A stretch of 53,543 bases of DNA from positions 1 through 53,543 of the forward strand of contig JAHDIK010000018.1 of NCBI GenBank assembly GCA_020630795.1. Direction: 5' to 3'. How positions within the stretch are numbered: the stretch's first letter is position 1; the number at the start of each line of letters is the position of its first letter. Origin of the DNA: Colwellia sp. (lineage in GTDB: Bacteria > Pseudomonadota > Gammaproteobacteria > Enterobacterales > Alteromonadaceae). Positions 45,701 to 53,384 of this stretch are shown here, one piece after another. Below the pieces are notes generated by a model, which saw only the letters and a list, made by a program, of their open reading frames with translations, did not search any database and was not told the DNA's origin. Made by a program: the position numbers and the translations under genes.

Positions 45701-46396
45701 AGTGCTGTTTGAATCTTTATAAGCTGAAAGAGCTAAACCTAATGTGTCATCAAGAAACGTTTCAGTAACCGTAAATTGAACTTTACTATCAGTTTCATCA
45801 GCAAATTCGTTATAACGACCTTGTAACTCTAATGAACGAATAGGATCTTTGTCAGCTCTATCTAGTGGCTTAATTGTAACTAAGTTAACTGAACCACCTA
45901 AAGAACCTTCGTCATGATCTGCACTTGGTGTTTTAACAACTTCTAGTCTCGATAGCGCGTCGGCTGAATACGAGCTTAAGTCAACGGCTTGGCTAAAGTC
46001 TGTACTAGCAAGCTGCTGACCGTTTAACGTAATGTTATTTTGTTGAGACGTAGCACCACGAATGGTGATTTGAGAACCTTCACCTTGGTTTTGAACAATT
46101 GACACGCCAGTTACTCGACCTAAAGCATCTGCGATGTTTTGATCGGTACTCTTACCAATATCTTCAGCGTTAATTGTATCAACTACGTTTTTCGAAAAAC
46201 GCTTGTCGTTAATAGACTTGATTAAGCTACCACGTAAACCTGTTACTTCGATAACTTCAATTTCTTCTTTATCTTTTTTGGCTTTATCAGCTAACGCTTT
46301 TTCATCAGCAGATTGAGCACTTAAATTAAGACTAGTTGCAGCAAGTAGTGCTACACACAGTGGACTTAATTTAAACTTTTTATTCGGATTTGTCAT
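42704..46396 (-). CDS. TonB-dependent receptor, carbohydrate-locus type
   Basis: The second in-frame ATG (46396) is preferred, because AGGGG abuts the first ATG (46402) and is six bases from the second. The 1230-residue outer-membrane protein has a signal peptide (cut near NLSAQ), a TonB-box region EEIEVIEVTG, a plug (NIADALGRVTGVSIVQNQGEG, ITIRGATSQQNNITLNG, DEGSLGGSVNLVTIKPL) and a 22-strand barrel ending in LGLRVNF. The size and the GLRGSL...NQGEG pattern are those of large Alteromonadales receptors for oligosaccharides rather than siderophores. It is followed by a glycan-binding-like lipoprotein. Its substrate is probably an L-galactose- or L-fucose-bearing oligosaccharide, an inference from neighbours only. 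Confidence 0.92.
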   Translation of the reverse strand: MTNPNKKFKLSPLCVALLAATSLNLSAQSADEKALADKAKKDKEEIEVIEVTGLRGSLIKSINDKRFSKNVVDTINAEDIGKSTDQNIADALGRVTGVSIVQNQGEGSQITIRGATSQQNNITLNGQQLASTDFSQAVDLSSYSADALSRLEVVKTPSADHDEGSLGGSVNLVTIKPLDRADKDPIRSLELQGRYNEFADETDSKVQFTVTETFLDDTLGLALSAYKDSNSTRRDQYRVGNFVESLAYRNATDENGDVISDAIGIVHASTNYSLHQGTSDRTGATLGLQWIPNDQTEVVYDLTYSEQDRHRTFDEIKTRNTASVGFVEGQRNVANYTTDEYVSPYTDPFQDWVTIDTSTNTVLKDTRRFGAGDIARSNTETDESNLSTTLKIEHYLTEDLQVSLALGHSRSESQSGPNNAYTNMQNFLQVPGPLLYQAGENIQPTGYDCTVGQCKIVTGTAQVDLGENIFAYTDAEGVSRPQWYDNTNVLTGFNPSDLDTFHLGFISQTDVKVEDTINNLQLDFDWDVELGPITKFEFGGKISQREKFVDNQNYQFTSTSQTIVLEDPVTGALTVIDNGDISGIRGSLIAREGGLGVNDFMERLGYDQDHITAGLSPIDIRQALGLIHGNDNVVRDINDTETRSTDLDTKAVYFKTEFEFLDGKLTGDIGVRYVETEVETRGSAGAQWWSHTGTNLAREFSYTKLQELRDKSLAACPIPDPSDNGYAKKYGRVDGLGWDTSSGPDPSGWTRIPDAGPCHDPDYADWFEIVSADRSADAYPAGHPREGEEFATPGWTSLWRYADISGTHYDEFGDPSATTPAITWDGTSSSANSTVGYVADSVRSNRISAYAAGGTHTYKNVLPSLNLNYAITDDLVGRFAVSKTMTRPEIDQLRPGFSLNQGAYWSGEDSNVGGQITQFNTKLEPLESNNLDISLEWYFNPTSMLSVAVYHKDMSNFADTESFQSYVRDFRNDDTVDADTIYLDSSDAATCLSLKGTADFPFNPNLAPTFSDDSDLLCEEYNVAKFVNGDGATITGLELGYSQTYDFLPGVFSGLGISANYTYQDSKYDPQVSETTGLALPEYPVADTPKHSYNFTTFWEQDGHQLRLSYRGTSDSLVGRDWNTNQNGRTWNQGSIWNEGRGSLDFSASYKVNENMSVSFQAVNLTDEAFRTYFTSRTLGVQRVAADNDAGYEYVDYDEGNPLEGEATKSRTYTKFKTGRTFRLGLRVNF

Positions 46397-46738
46397 TGTC
46401 ATCCCCTAGAGTTTCTGTCGACGCTCTCTAAACATTTTAGTGTTTTGTTGTCGTTTTTTTGCCGTGTAAATGCATACTTTTGATTACACTGTGTACACTT
46501 TATTCCTCAAACACACAAATTGTCAATGAAATTTTGTTAACAATCTTCAATTTTCTTTTAACGGAAAATGATTATAATCTAACTTTAGATCTGAGGATAG
46601 TAATGAAGAATTGTTGACAAACAAATACGAAGAAATAGGTACTTACCAATAGCTATAGCCTAGAACTAAATTAGCTTTTATTTATACCTTGAGTAATACC
46701 GTCGAAAGTGAATTTAAATACAAAATTTTAATCGAAAT
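46397..46738. other. Promoter region of the TonB receptor gene
   Basis: This stretch is non-coding and AT-rich. It contains the ribosome-binding site CTAGGGG and a small palindrome GTGTACAC-like segment around 46490-46500 that could be part of an operator. No long reading frame, RNA gene or strong promoter could be identified by eye. Confidence 0.5.
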
Positions 46739-46770
46739 AAAAAAGCCTGAAATAAATTTCAGGCTTTTTT
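46739..46770 (-). terminator. Intrinsic terminator of the L-galactose catabolic operon
   Basis: A 15-bp perfect stem AAAAAAGCCTGAAAT/ATTTCAGGCTTTTTT with a 2-base loop ends in a U-run on the minus strand, 52 bases after the aldo/keto reductase stop. Confidence 0.9.
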
Positions 46771-46822
46771 GCAAAAAACGAATTTTAAAAGTAAATAACC
46801 TACGTAATGGTATGCTCTATAA

Positions 46823-47758
46823 TTAGTCTTGGTTTTCAGGATAACCAGATGGCCAAGTTACGGGGATCCCCTCAAACAATGTTCTTAATTCTTTAACAAG
46901 TGCTTGATTGATTGGTTTTTCTGCCCATTCTATGTTCTTTACAATATTCACAGGGTTAGCAGTTCCTACAAGTGTAGAAGCAATTGCTGGATGGTCGATC
47001 GCATATTGAAGCGCTATTTCTGTAATATCAACACCGCGTTCTTGACAAATTTCTACCGCTTTTTGACACGCATTAAGCAATTGTTGATTTCCAGGGTGCC
47101 AATCTGGCGCGCCTCTATTGGTTAACAACCCCATACCGGTTGGCGAAGCATTAATTATACCTACACCTTTCTTTTCTAAAGACGGAATAACAGTAAACAA
47201 AGAAGAATCATATAAAGCATATCTACAGTAAGTAAGAATACAATCTATCTCTGCTTGTTTTATTGTTTCAGTAAACACCTTTAAAGGATAACCAGTTACA
47301 CCAACGTAACGCACTTTCCCTTCTTTTTTTAAATCATGCAAACAAGGTAATGATTCTTCTAAAATCTGATTAAGGTTGCCAAATTCAATATCATGCAAAA
47401 AGAGGATATCAACTTCATTTACACCTAGGCGTGATAAACTCTCGTCTAAGCTTTTTCTAATCCGTCTTTCTGAAAAATCAAAATCTGGAAAGTCAGAGCC
47501 ATAACGACCTGCTTTAGTAGACAATATATATTTATCTCGAGGTATGCCTTTAAGAGCCTTACCTAAAACAGTTTCAGCCTTGGTTAGCCCATAATAAGGT
47601 GAAACATCGATTAAGTTAATGCCCATATCAATTGCTGTGTGAACAGTTTTAATACCATCGTTTTCGCTGATATCTCGAAAAACACTACCTAATGGTGACG
47701 CTCCATAGCTAAGCCTCGATACATTGAGATCTGTTTTTCCAAGTTTTCTATATTCCAT
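46823..47758 (-). CDS. L-galactose dehydrogenase-like aldo/keto reductase
   Basis: A 311-residue AKR-fold enzyme with the full tetrad Asp51, Tyr56, Lys82 and His122 (DVSPYYG, STKAGRYG, FLHDIEFG). Much of its sequence follows the plant L-galactose dehydrogenase of vitamin C synthesis: YGASPLGSVFRDI, SPYYGLTKAE, FDFSERRIRKSLDESLSRL, HDIEFGNLNQI, SPTGMGLLTNRGAPDWHPG and the end TWPSGYPENQ. That enzyme oxidises L-galactose at C1 to L-galactono-1,4-lactone with NAD+. L-fucose and D-arabinose dehydrogenases are close relatives and remain possible. It is the last gene of the operon, 8 bases after the lactonase gene. Confidence 0.85.
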   Translation of the reverse strand: MEYRKLGKTDLNVSRLSYGASPLGSVFRDISENDGIKTVHTAIDMGINLIDVSPYYGLTKAETVLGKALKGIPRDKYILSTKAGRYGSDFPDFDFSERRIRKSLDESLSRLGVNEVDILFLHDIEFGNLNQILEESLPCLHDLKKEGKVRYVGVTGYPLKVFTETIKQAEIDCILTYCRYALYDSSLFTVIPSLEKKGVGIINASPTGMGLLTNRGAPDWHPGNQQLLNACQKAVEICQERGVDITEIALQYAIDHPAIASTLVGTANPVNIVKNIEWAEKPINQALVKELRTLFEGIPVTWPSGYPENQD

Positions 47759-47766
47759 AACTTTTC

Positions 47767-48597
47767 CTACGCTAATTGATAAAACGTTTCTGCGTTTTTA
47801 CCAAATACATCATCGTAATATGCTGAATATTTTTGTTTTACGTAATCTTCCACAATATCTTTGACCTGTTTATAGCGCTCGGCTAACAGGCATACTGGCC
47901 AATCAGATCCAAACATTACGCGTTTACTGCCAAATTCGGTAAAAATTACATCTAAATACGGAGTAAATTGTTCTGGGTTCCAGTTGTGTATATCAGCTTC
48001 TGTAACCATACCTGAAACTTTGCAATAAATATTAGGTTGTCTAGCTAACTGAACCATTGCTGCTTTCCACTCTTCAAAACCCTCATTCGCTTTAATTGCA
48101 GGTTTAGCAATATGATCTATTACGAGCCTTAACGATGAAAATTGTTTGGCAAGTTCTATTGTTTGAGGCAGTTGATGAGCATAAACCAACAAATCATATG
48201 TATAGTTTTTTTGCTCTAACACTTTTAAACCACGAATAAACTCAGGCTCAAGCATAAATGCTGCTTTTTCGCCCTGAAGCACATGCCTAAATCCTTTTAA
48301 TACTGTGCTTGATTCGTATTGTTGTAGGTCAATATCTAATGTATCACTACGTAAATCTATCCAGCCTACAACACCTTTTATAATATCATTAGTATTTGCT
48401 AATTCGATTAGCCACTGGGTTTCTTCGTTGGTTTGTCTTGCTTGAACGGCTACACATCCATTCAAATTATTTTCTAATAAAATAGCTTTTAAATCTGATG
48501 GTAAAAAATTACGCTTTAAAACCGTTTCTTGTTCACCTATCCAATCATACTCTTCAGGAGAATAAACCCAAAAATGCTGATGTGCGTCTATTTTCAT
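47767..48597 (-). CDS. COG3618 amidohydrolase, L-galactono/L-fuconolactonase-like
   Basis: A 276-residue TIM-barrel metallohydrolase of the Amidohydro_2 family. Motifs are DAHQHFW (residues 4-10), CVAVQARQ, KGFRHVLQ, LVIDHIAKP and VMFGSDWPVC with the conserved catalytic Asp. Characterised COG3618 members open L-fucono-, L-galactono- and L-rhamnono-lactones. Its place directly before the L-galactose-dehydrogenase-like gene and one base after the sugar-acid dehydrogenase gene fits hydrolysis of the lactone produced by the former to L-galactonate. It is cytoplasmic, with no signal peptide. Confidence 0.85.
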   Translation of the reverse strand: MKIDAHQHFWVYSPEEYDWIGEQETVLKRNFLPSDLKAILLENNLNGCVAVQARQTNEETQWLIELANTNDIIKGVVGWIDLRSDTLDIDLQQYESSTVLKGFRHVLQGEKAAFMLEPEFIRGLKVLEQKNYTYDLLVYAHQLPQTIELAKQFSSLRLVIDHIAKPAIKANEGFEEWKAAMVQLARQPNIYCKVSGMVTEADIHNWNPEQFTPYLDVIFTEFGSKRVMFGSDWPVCLLAERYKQVKDIVEDYVKQKYSAYYDDVFGKNAETFYQLA

Positions 48598-48598
48598 A

Positions 48599-49612
48599 CT
48601 AATCCATTTCTACTACGGCTTTAATAACTCCACTGCCCGGTTTTACCCAATCATCAAATGTAGCTATTAATTCACTAAATTTAGCTGTGTGCGTAACAAA
48701 CGAACCGCTTTTTGCACGCCCGTCCTTTAAACACTGAACAACATGTTCAAAGTCTTCTAGTGTAGCATTACGACTACCCAAAAGTGTTGTTTCACGCTTA
48801 TGAAATTCAGGATCATCAAACGTAATTGGTGACTTAATAACACTCACAAAGACAATTCGGCCACCATGCGCTAAATTACCAATCGTAGACTCCATCGCCT
48901 TGACGTTGCCAGTACAATCGATAATAACTGTAGGGAATTCACCGTTCGTTAACTCTTTTAATTGCGCGGTAACGTCGCCTAATGCATCAACAGTTCCATC
49001 AATACCGTATTCATTTACACAAAACTCGAGTTTCTCCTTCATCACATCTGAAGCAATAACTTTGGCGCCAGCGATTTTAGAAAATTGCAATGCGCCTATA
49101 CCAATAGGCCCCGCACCTAATACTAATACTGTATCGTTTTCAGTAATTTGTGCACGCTTAACCGCATGAGCGCCAATAGCTAAACACTCAATAAGTGCCA
49201 TATCATTAAAACTAACGCCTTCTGTTACAACAACGGCAGATTCCGGCACAGATATGTATTCACACATCCCACCATCACGATGAACACCAATAACTTCAAT
49301 ATCACTACAACAATTAGGTTTGTTATTTCGACACGCAATACATTCACCACAATTTAAATATGGAATGATATAAACAGGCGAACCAATTGGAGTATTAACG
49401 CCTTCGCCAACAGATTCAACAACGCCTGATAACTCATGTCCTAAAACACGTGGGTAGCTAAAGAAAGGTTGGTTTCCCCCATATGCGTGTATATCTGTGC
49501 CACAAATACCAATAGATTTAATTTTAACTAACACCTCGCCAGCTTGTGGTACAGGTTTGTCAAAATCTTTTGACTCTATAACACCAGGCTCTACACATAC
49601 TATTGTTCTCAT
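48599..49612 (-). CDS. Zn-dependent alcohol dehydrogenase, L-galactonate 5-dehydrogenase-like
   Basis: A 337-residue medium-chain dehydrogenase. Catalytic zinc ligands are Cys37, His59 and Glu60. Structural-zinc cysteines are 88, 91, 94 and 101 or 102. The NAD(P) Rossmann motif is VLGAGPIGIGALQFSK. The stretch CGTDIHAYGGNQPFFSYPRVLGHE and the late FHKRETTLLGSRNAT resemble E. coli YjjN/LgoD, which converts L-galactonate to D-tagaturonate, more than threonine or sorbitol dehydrogenases. It is the first gene of the operon, followed after one base by the lactonase. The substrate assignment rests on similarity plus context. Confidence 0.82.
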   Translation of the reverse strand: MRTIVCVEPGVIESKDFDKPVPQAGEVLVKIKSIGICGTDIHAYGGNQPFFSYPRVLGHELSGVVESVGEGVNTPIGSPVYIIPYLNCGECIACRNNKPNCCSDIEVIGVHRDGGMCEYISVPESAVVVTEGVSFNDMALIECLAIGAHAVKRAQITENDTVLVLGAGPIGIGALQFSKIAGAKVIASDVMKEKLEFCVNEYGIDGTVDALGDVTAQLKELTNGEFPTVIIDCTGNVKAMESTIGNLAHGGRIVFVSVIKSPITFDDPEFHKRETTLLGSRNATLEDFEHVVQCLKDGRAKSGSFVTHTAKFSELIATFDDWVKPGSGVIKAVVEMD

Positions 49613-49980
49613 AAGTGAACAAACTCCAAAAATACCGATAAATTCTAATCATTGAATTTATTCTACCACTGATTTTTAAAAAACCCAGCATTTTTTTTGA
49701 ATATGAATCCATATATTCATATTTAACGCAAAATATAAAAGGAGATTTAGTTTACAATCTACAAATATGTAATAAACCTTTATGACAGTTGCAATTAATG
49801 AACGACAAAATGCCTTGCAATAAAGATGTATGTTGATATATTTTTATTGACATTTAATTTCTTTGATTATGTATTTTGTTTCATACAATTAAATGCAGAA
49901 GGTTATATTTACATTTAAAGCAAATCGAACTTATCGATATATGGAAATATTAATGAGTTAAAATAACAAGAGATATACTC
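49613..49980. promoter_or_regulatory. Divergent promoter region with palindromic operator candidate
   Basis: This 368-base AT-rich gap separates the L-galactose operon from the ExoP-like gene. At 49700-49723 there is a 9-bp-arm palindrome AATATGAAT/ATTCATATT around CCATAT, 88 bases before the dehydrogenase start, in a good place for a repressor or activator of the operon. No reading frame or RNA gene is visible in the rest. Confidence 0.55.
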
Positions 49981-50661
49981 ATGATTAGCAAAAAATCACT
50001 TTCAAAAATTTCAAAGTCTTCACTATTAATAACGACAATAGCTTTATCTACTAATGTAATGGCAAATTCAGCCGACCCATTAACAACATATATAATGGAC
50101 GGTAAGTTAGTCGGTAACTGGAAAGCGAACTTAAGTAATGCGTTAAACTGGTATATACCAGTAAACAATCAACAAGCCAAAACCGAACGTGGAAACCTAG
50201 TTATATCACCAACTTCTAAAACAAATCCAAATGATGCGATAAATTTAAAGTGGAAAGGTAAACGCGTTAAAAATGAATGGGGAGGAAATGCGCTTAATAC
50301 TACCAGTTTTACAATAGCTAGGCATAACATTGATATTTCTTCCATTGAAGATCAAGCAGCGTTAATGATCGAGTTAAAGGTAAATAAAGCAGCTAAAGAA
50401 AATACGATACTTACTATGCAATGCAACAATTCAAACAAGTGCCAAGGCAAAATTCCTATTAAGGCAGCATTAAATAAGTTACCTAAAGGTGAATGGACAC
50501 AGTTTCCTGTTCCTTTAAATTGTTTTAACAAAAATGGCGAATTTGATTTTAGTAAAGTAACATCAATTCTTTCGATAGGAACCGAAGGGAAATTAGATAT
50601 AGATATAGCTAATATAGGGCTAGTTGCATTACCACCAGGTAGTAAAGGCTGTAAAAGCTAA
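49981..50661 (+). CDS. Secreted ExoP-like galactose-binding domain protein
   Basis: A 226-residue protein with a Sec signal peptide cut after about NVMA. The mature part resembles the C-terminal galactose-binding-like (ExoP-type) domain of GH3 exo-beta-glucanases: SFTIARHNIDISSIEDQAALMIELKV, a CNNSNKCQGK pair, KGEWTQFPVPLNCFNKNG, and final strands LDIDIANIGLVAL. Here it stands alone with its own signal peptide and start (AAGAGA upstream) and no GH3 catalytic domain. It may be a periplasmic or extracellular sugar-binding protein. The stop is 15 bases before the decayed IS3 element. It diverges from the L-galactose operon. Confidence 0.65.
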   Translation: MISKKSLSKISKSSLLITTIALSTNVMANSADPLTTYIMDGKLVGNWKANLSNALNWYIPVNNQQAKTERGNLVISPTSKTNPNDAINLKWKGKRVKNEWGGNALNTTSFTIARHNIDISSIEDQAALMIELKVNKAAKENTILTMQCNNSNKCQGKIPIKAALNKLPKGEWTQFPVPLNCFNKNGEFDFSKVTSILSIGTEGKLDIDIANIGLVALPPGSKGCKS

Positions 50662-50723
50662 ATACATGGATATTATTATCCCGTCCTAGAATAAGTTGAT
50701 GGTTCTAATGAAAACCCAAGAGT

Positions 50724-51918
50724 TTAGGTGACCCTGTAACACATTTTGTGTAACTGCCAGGTGTAAATAACATCCTTCAAACGGTCTTCGAATTCAATCA
50801 GTTCATTCAAGGACGTTTTCCAATCTCTTATCGGCATCGTCCATTTTTTAGATGCTTGCTCAATCGCCAAGTAGATAACTTTTTTAGCCGAATCATCATG
50901 TGGAAACAGTTTACGTTTTTTAATGGCTTTTCTAGTCAAGGAGTTGAGTGATTAAATAACATTGGTCGTATAAATCGTCTTAGGTATGTCTTCAAGGTAG
51001 TTAAACAGTGTGCTGAAGTTCTGCCAGTTATTGCGCCATGAACGCGATATATTGGGGTATTTACCGTCCCAGCGTTACTCAAACTAATCGAGTGGCATTA
51101 ACGCTTCGTCTTCGGTAATAGATTGATAAATTCGCTTTAAGTCAGCGGTGATGACTTTGTAGTCTTTCCATGGCACGAACTTAAGCGAATTACGCGCCAT
51201 ATGCACAATACAGAGTTGAATTTTCGTATCAGGGAAGCCTTTTAACCCATCAATACAAGCAATAAGAATATCTTTTATGCCTCGGTTTTGAAGTTCAGTA
51301 AGCACATTTAGCCAGAACTTAGCCCCTGCGTTTTCAGATATCAACATGCCAAGTAATTCTTTATGGCCTTCAACATTTACACCAAGCGCAAGGTAAACGA
51401 CTTTATTGATAACCTGTTTGTCTTGTCTGATTTTCACGACTAAACAATCCAAATAAACGATGGGATATACAGCATCGAGTGCTCTCGCTTGCCATTAAAT
51501 CACTTGCTCAATAACCGCATTGGTTACATGAAAAATGAGCGTTGGTGAAACATCAGCATCGTACATTTCCTTGAATGTTGAAACGATATCGCGTGTAGTT
51601 ATGCCCTTGGAATACAGGTATAAAATTTTGTAGTCCATTGAGGCAAAACGCGTTTGGTTCTTCTTAACGAGCTGCGGCGTCTAAATCTACTTCACCACCT
51701 TCCGTGCCCATAGTTTTAGATGAATAGCCATTGCGGTAATTATCTTTAGTGTATTTTTCATGGTGGGAATAACCAAGGTGCTCGTCGAGCTCAGCATTAA
51801 TAATCGCTGCTTCAACGGTGACCTTGGTTAACATTTTACGAAAATCAGTTAAGTCTGCTTCTGCCTTAATTGATTTCGCGGCTTGCTTAGCAGATGCTTC
51901 GAGTTCTTTCTTGTTCAT
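50724..51918 (-). pseudogene. IS256-family transposase, multiply broken
   Basis: Read on the minus strand, the mutator-type transposase starts at 51918 (MNKKELEASAKQAAKS) and continues in pieces. Relative to an intact protein of about 400 residues there are: a deletion with frameshift after GGEVDLD (near 51664), a stop in place of a Glu (about 51495), a short in-frame deletion in [10 protein letters not shown] (near 51230), a frameshift or stop near 51084, and a stop exactly where the third catalytic acid should be (TTNVI-stop-SLNS, about 50955). The first two catalytic acids (YLDCLVVK and [11 protein letters not shown]) survive. No functional transposase can be made. Confidence 0.9.
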
Positions 51919-51985
51919 AGTCTGCCTATCCTAAACCCTACATGGGTATTAATGATAGGCAGTTACACAGATTTTTTACAGGGTC
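50730..51985 (-). mobile_element. Complete but inactive IS256-family element (1256 bp)
   Basis: The terminal inverted repeats are about 28-29 bases: GACCCTGTAACAC...TAACTGCC (50730-50758) and GGCAGTTACAC...ACAGGGTC (51958-51985). An 8-base direct repeat GTTTAGGT flanks it on both sides (50722-50729 and 51986-51993), the target-duplication size expected for IS256. It lies within the 3' end of the IS3-family orfB. Confidence 0.93.
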
Positions 51986-52795
51986 GTTTAGGTTCTTGGA
52001 TTTTTTATGCACCGGTTTTGAGTTTTTCATGTTCAAACTTAAGTGCGACCTCATCTCATTATATATCCGAATAGACTCATCAACCAGCTTTTGAAGCTCA
52101 TCAATATCTCAACATTTATATAAGAGAAATTCTTGCTTTAGTATTCCATTAATTCTTTCTGCCAACGCATTCTGATAGCAGTCGTAACCATCAGTCATTG
52201 AAGGTAATATACCATTGTTAAATAACGTTTCTTTGTAATCATAAGCACAATATTGCAAGCCTCTATCGGAGTGATGAATAACAAGGTTTTGGTAGCTACG
52301 ATTAGCTATCGCTTTGGTTAGTGCCTTTTTGATATCACTCGTTTTCATTTCATTGCTTAACTCATAACCTATTATTTTACGGCTGTAAGAGTGATAAGTA
52401 ATGAACACCTTGCTCTGACTTTACGTAGATAATGTCACTAACAAACACCTGTTCCGGTCCTTGTGCCTGATGAACCTTGAGTAAGTTTGGTGAGGACTTC
52501 ATCCAACGGTTTTTGTGTGTTGTTTTAATGAAACTCTTTACCGGCTCTACGAGCAAATTATTCACCCGCAAGTAATCAAAAAATCCATCACGGCCTATAT
52601 TAATTTGAGATCCTACTAACTGAGGCTGAATTAATTTTATACAGTTTTTTACCGCCAATCCTAGGCATGAATTTACGCCAATACATCACCATATCTTTAA
52701 TAGGTTCAAGCTCTATTGCTCTTAACTTGATTCGCTTGATAACTTTATAAATTCCTTGCGGAGAGCGTTTAAATACATGACAAATGCGCGCTAGC
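51986..52795 (-). pseudogene. IS3-family transposase OrfB, broken
   Basis: On the minus strand the OrfB sequence starts near 52795 (ARICHVFKRSPQGIYK). There is a frameshift near 52640 (after GGKKLYK), another near 52395 (between VHYLSLL and SYSRKIIGYEL), and a stop near 52110 (LLYKC-stop-DIDELQKLV). The frame then runs into the IS256 insertion, with its tail beyond 50729. The DDE residues are still visible in separate pieces: VFVSDIIYVKSEQG, VIHHSDRGLQY and NALAERINGILKQEF. Confidence 0.88.
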
Positions 52796-53176
52796 TTTTG
52801 GTTTCCCAGATACTGCGGATGAGAACTTTTTTCTTAGGCCTGAACCATGTTCTTTGTCCATGATATCGACCATGCGATTAAGAACATGATTTTTAACCTT
52901 TTCATCTTCAAGCTCTCGCTCTAAGCGCTTGATCTTTTGATCATGTTTTTCTTGAGAATTAGAAATATCGGGCATATAAATTGAACTCAACCAATCCAAC
53001 TTAACGTGATTTCTGAGCCAAACTAAAACAGTACTTTTACCCTGTATACCATAGTGCTTTTGAGCTTGTTTATAAGTGAATAAGCCTTTTTCTAGCTGTT
53101 CAATAACAGATAATTTAAAGCCTAAAGTATAGTCGCGTTATGTACGTTTAGCTCTTTTACTATTTGAAGTATCCAT
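52769..53176 (-). pseudogene. IS3-family OrfA, nonsense mutation
   Basis: The minus-strand frame starts at ATG 53176 and encodes a helix-turn-helix protein (LSVIEQLEKGLFTYKQAQKHYGIQGKSTVLVWLR) followed by a leucine-zipper-like coiled coil (QKIKRLERELEDEKVKNHVLNRMVDIMDKE). The 13th codon is TAA in the place where a Gln codon would be expected, so the frame is interrupted near its start. The stop at 52769 overlaps the start of OrfB, the usual arrangement for -1 frameshifting. Confidence 0.88.
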
Positions 53177-53225
53177 AAATAGGTCCTAAAAGTGTAAACC
53201 TATTTTAGGACGAGATACATAAACG

Positions 53226-53256
53226 AAAAAAGGCTATCCGTTAGGATAGCCTTTCT
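53226..53256 (-). terminator. rRNA operon terminator
   Basis: The stem AGGCTATCC/GGATAGCCT with a GTTA loop is followed by six U on the minus strand, 12 bases past the 5S 3' end. The dead IS3-family element ends 9 bases further on. Confidence 0.9.
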
Positions 53257-53268
53257 TACTTATTAGAA

Positions 53269-53384
53269 GCCTAGCAATGTCCTACTCTCACATGGGACCT
53301 CCCACACTACCATCGGCGCTAATGCATTTCACTTCTGAGTTCGGAATGGGATCAGGTGGGACTACATCGCTATTGTCGCTAGAC
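53269..53384 (-). rRNA. rrf: 5S ribosomal RNA
   Basis: The minus strand has the conserved 5S core: TGATCCCATTCCGAACTCAG, then AAGTGAAATGC, GCGCCGATGGTAGTGTGGG and CCCATGTGAGAGTAGG. The ends GTCTAGCGAC and GCTAGGC pair as helix I. The length is about 116 bases. It is the last gene of an rrn operon running in from the right. Confidence 0.96.

Larger units (their letters stand above)
50677..53217 (-). mobile_element. Decayed IS3-family element, split by an IS256-family insertion
   Basis: The ends form imperfect inverted repeats: TATCCCGTCCTAGAATAAGTT on the left (50677-) and, read on the minus strand, TATCTCGTCCTAAAATAGGTT on the right (-53217). Without the 1256-base insertion and its 8-base duplication, the element is about 1277 bases, normal for IS3. 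It contains broken orfA and orfB. No clear target duplication is seen at the ends. Confidence 0.8.

Noticed and set aside
1..51985. Composite transposon carrying the whole window between two IS256 copies
   Set aside because: The block contains a tRNA and many core genes in conserved order (gloB-mltD-yafS), and the right-hand IS is inactive with its own private target duplication. That shows independent single insertions.
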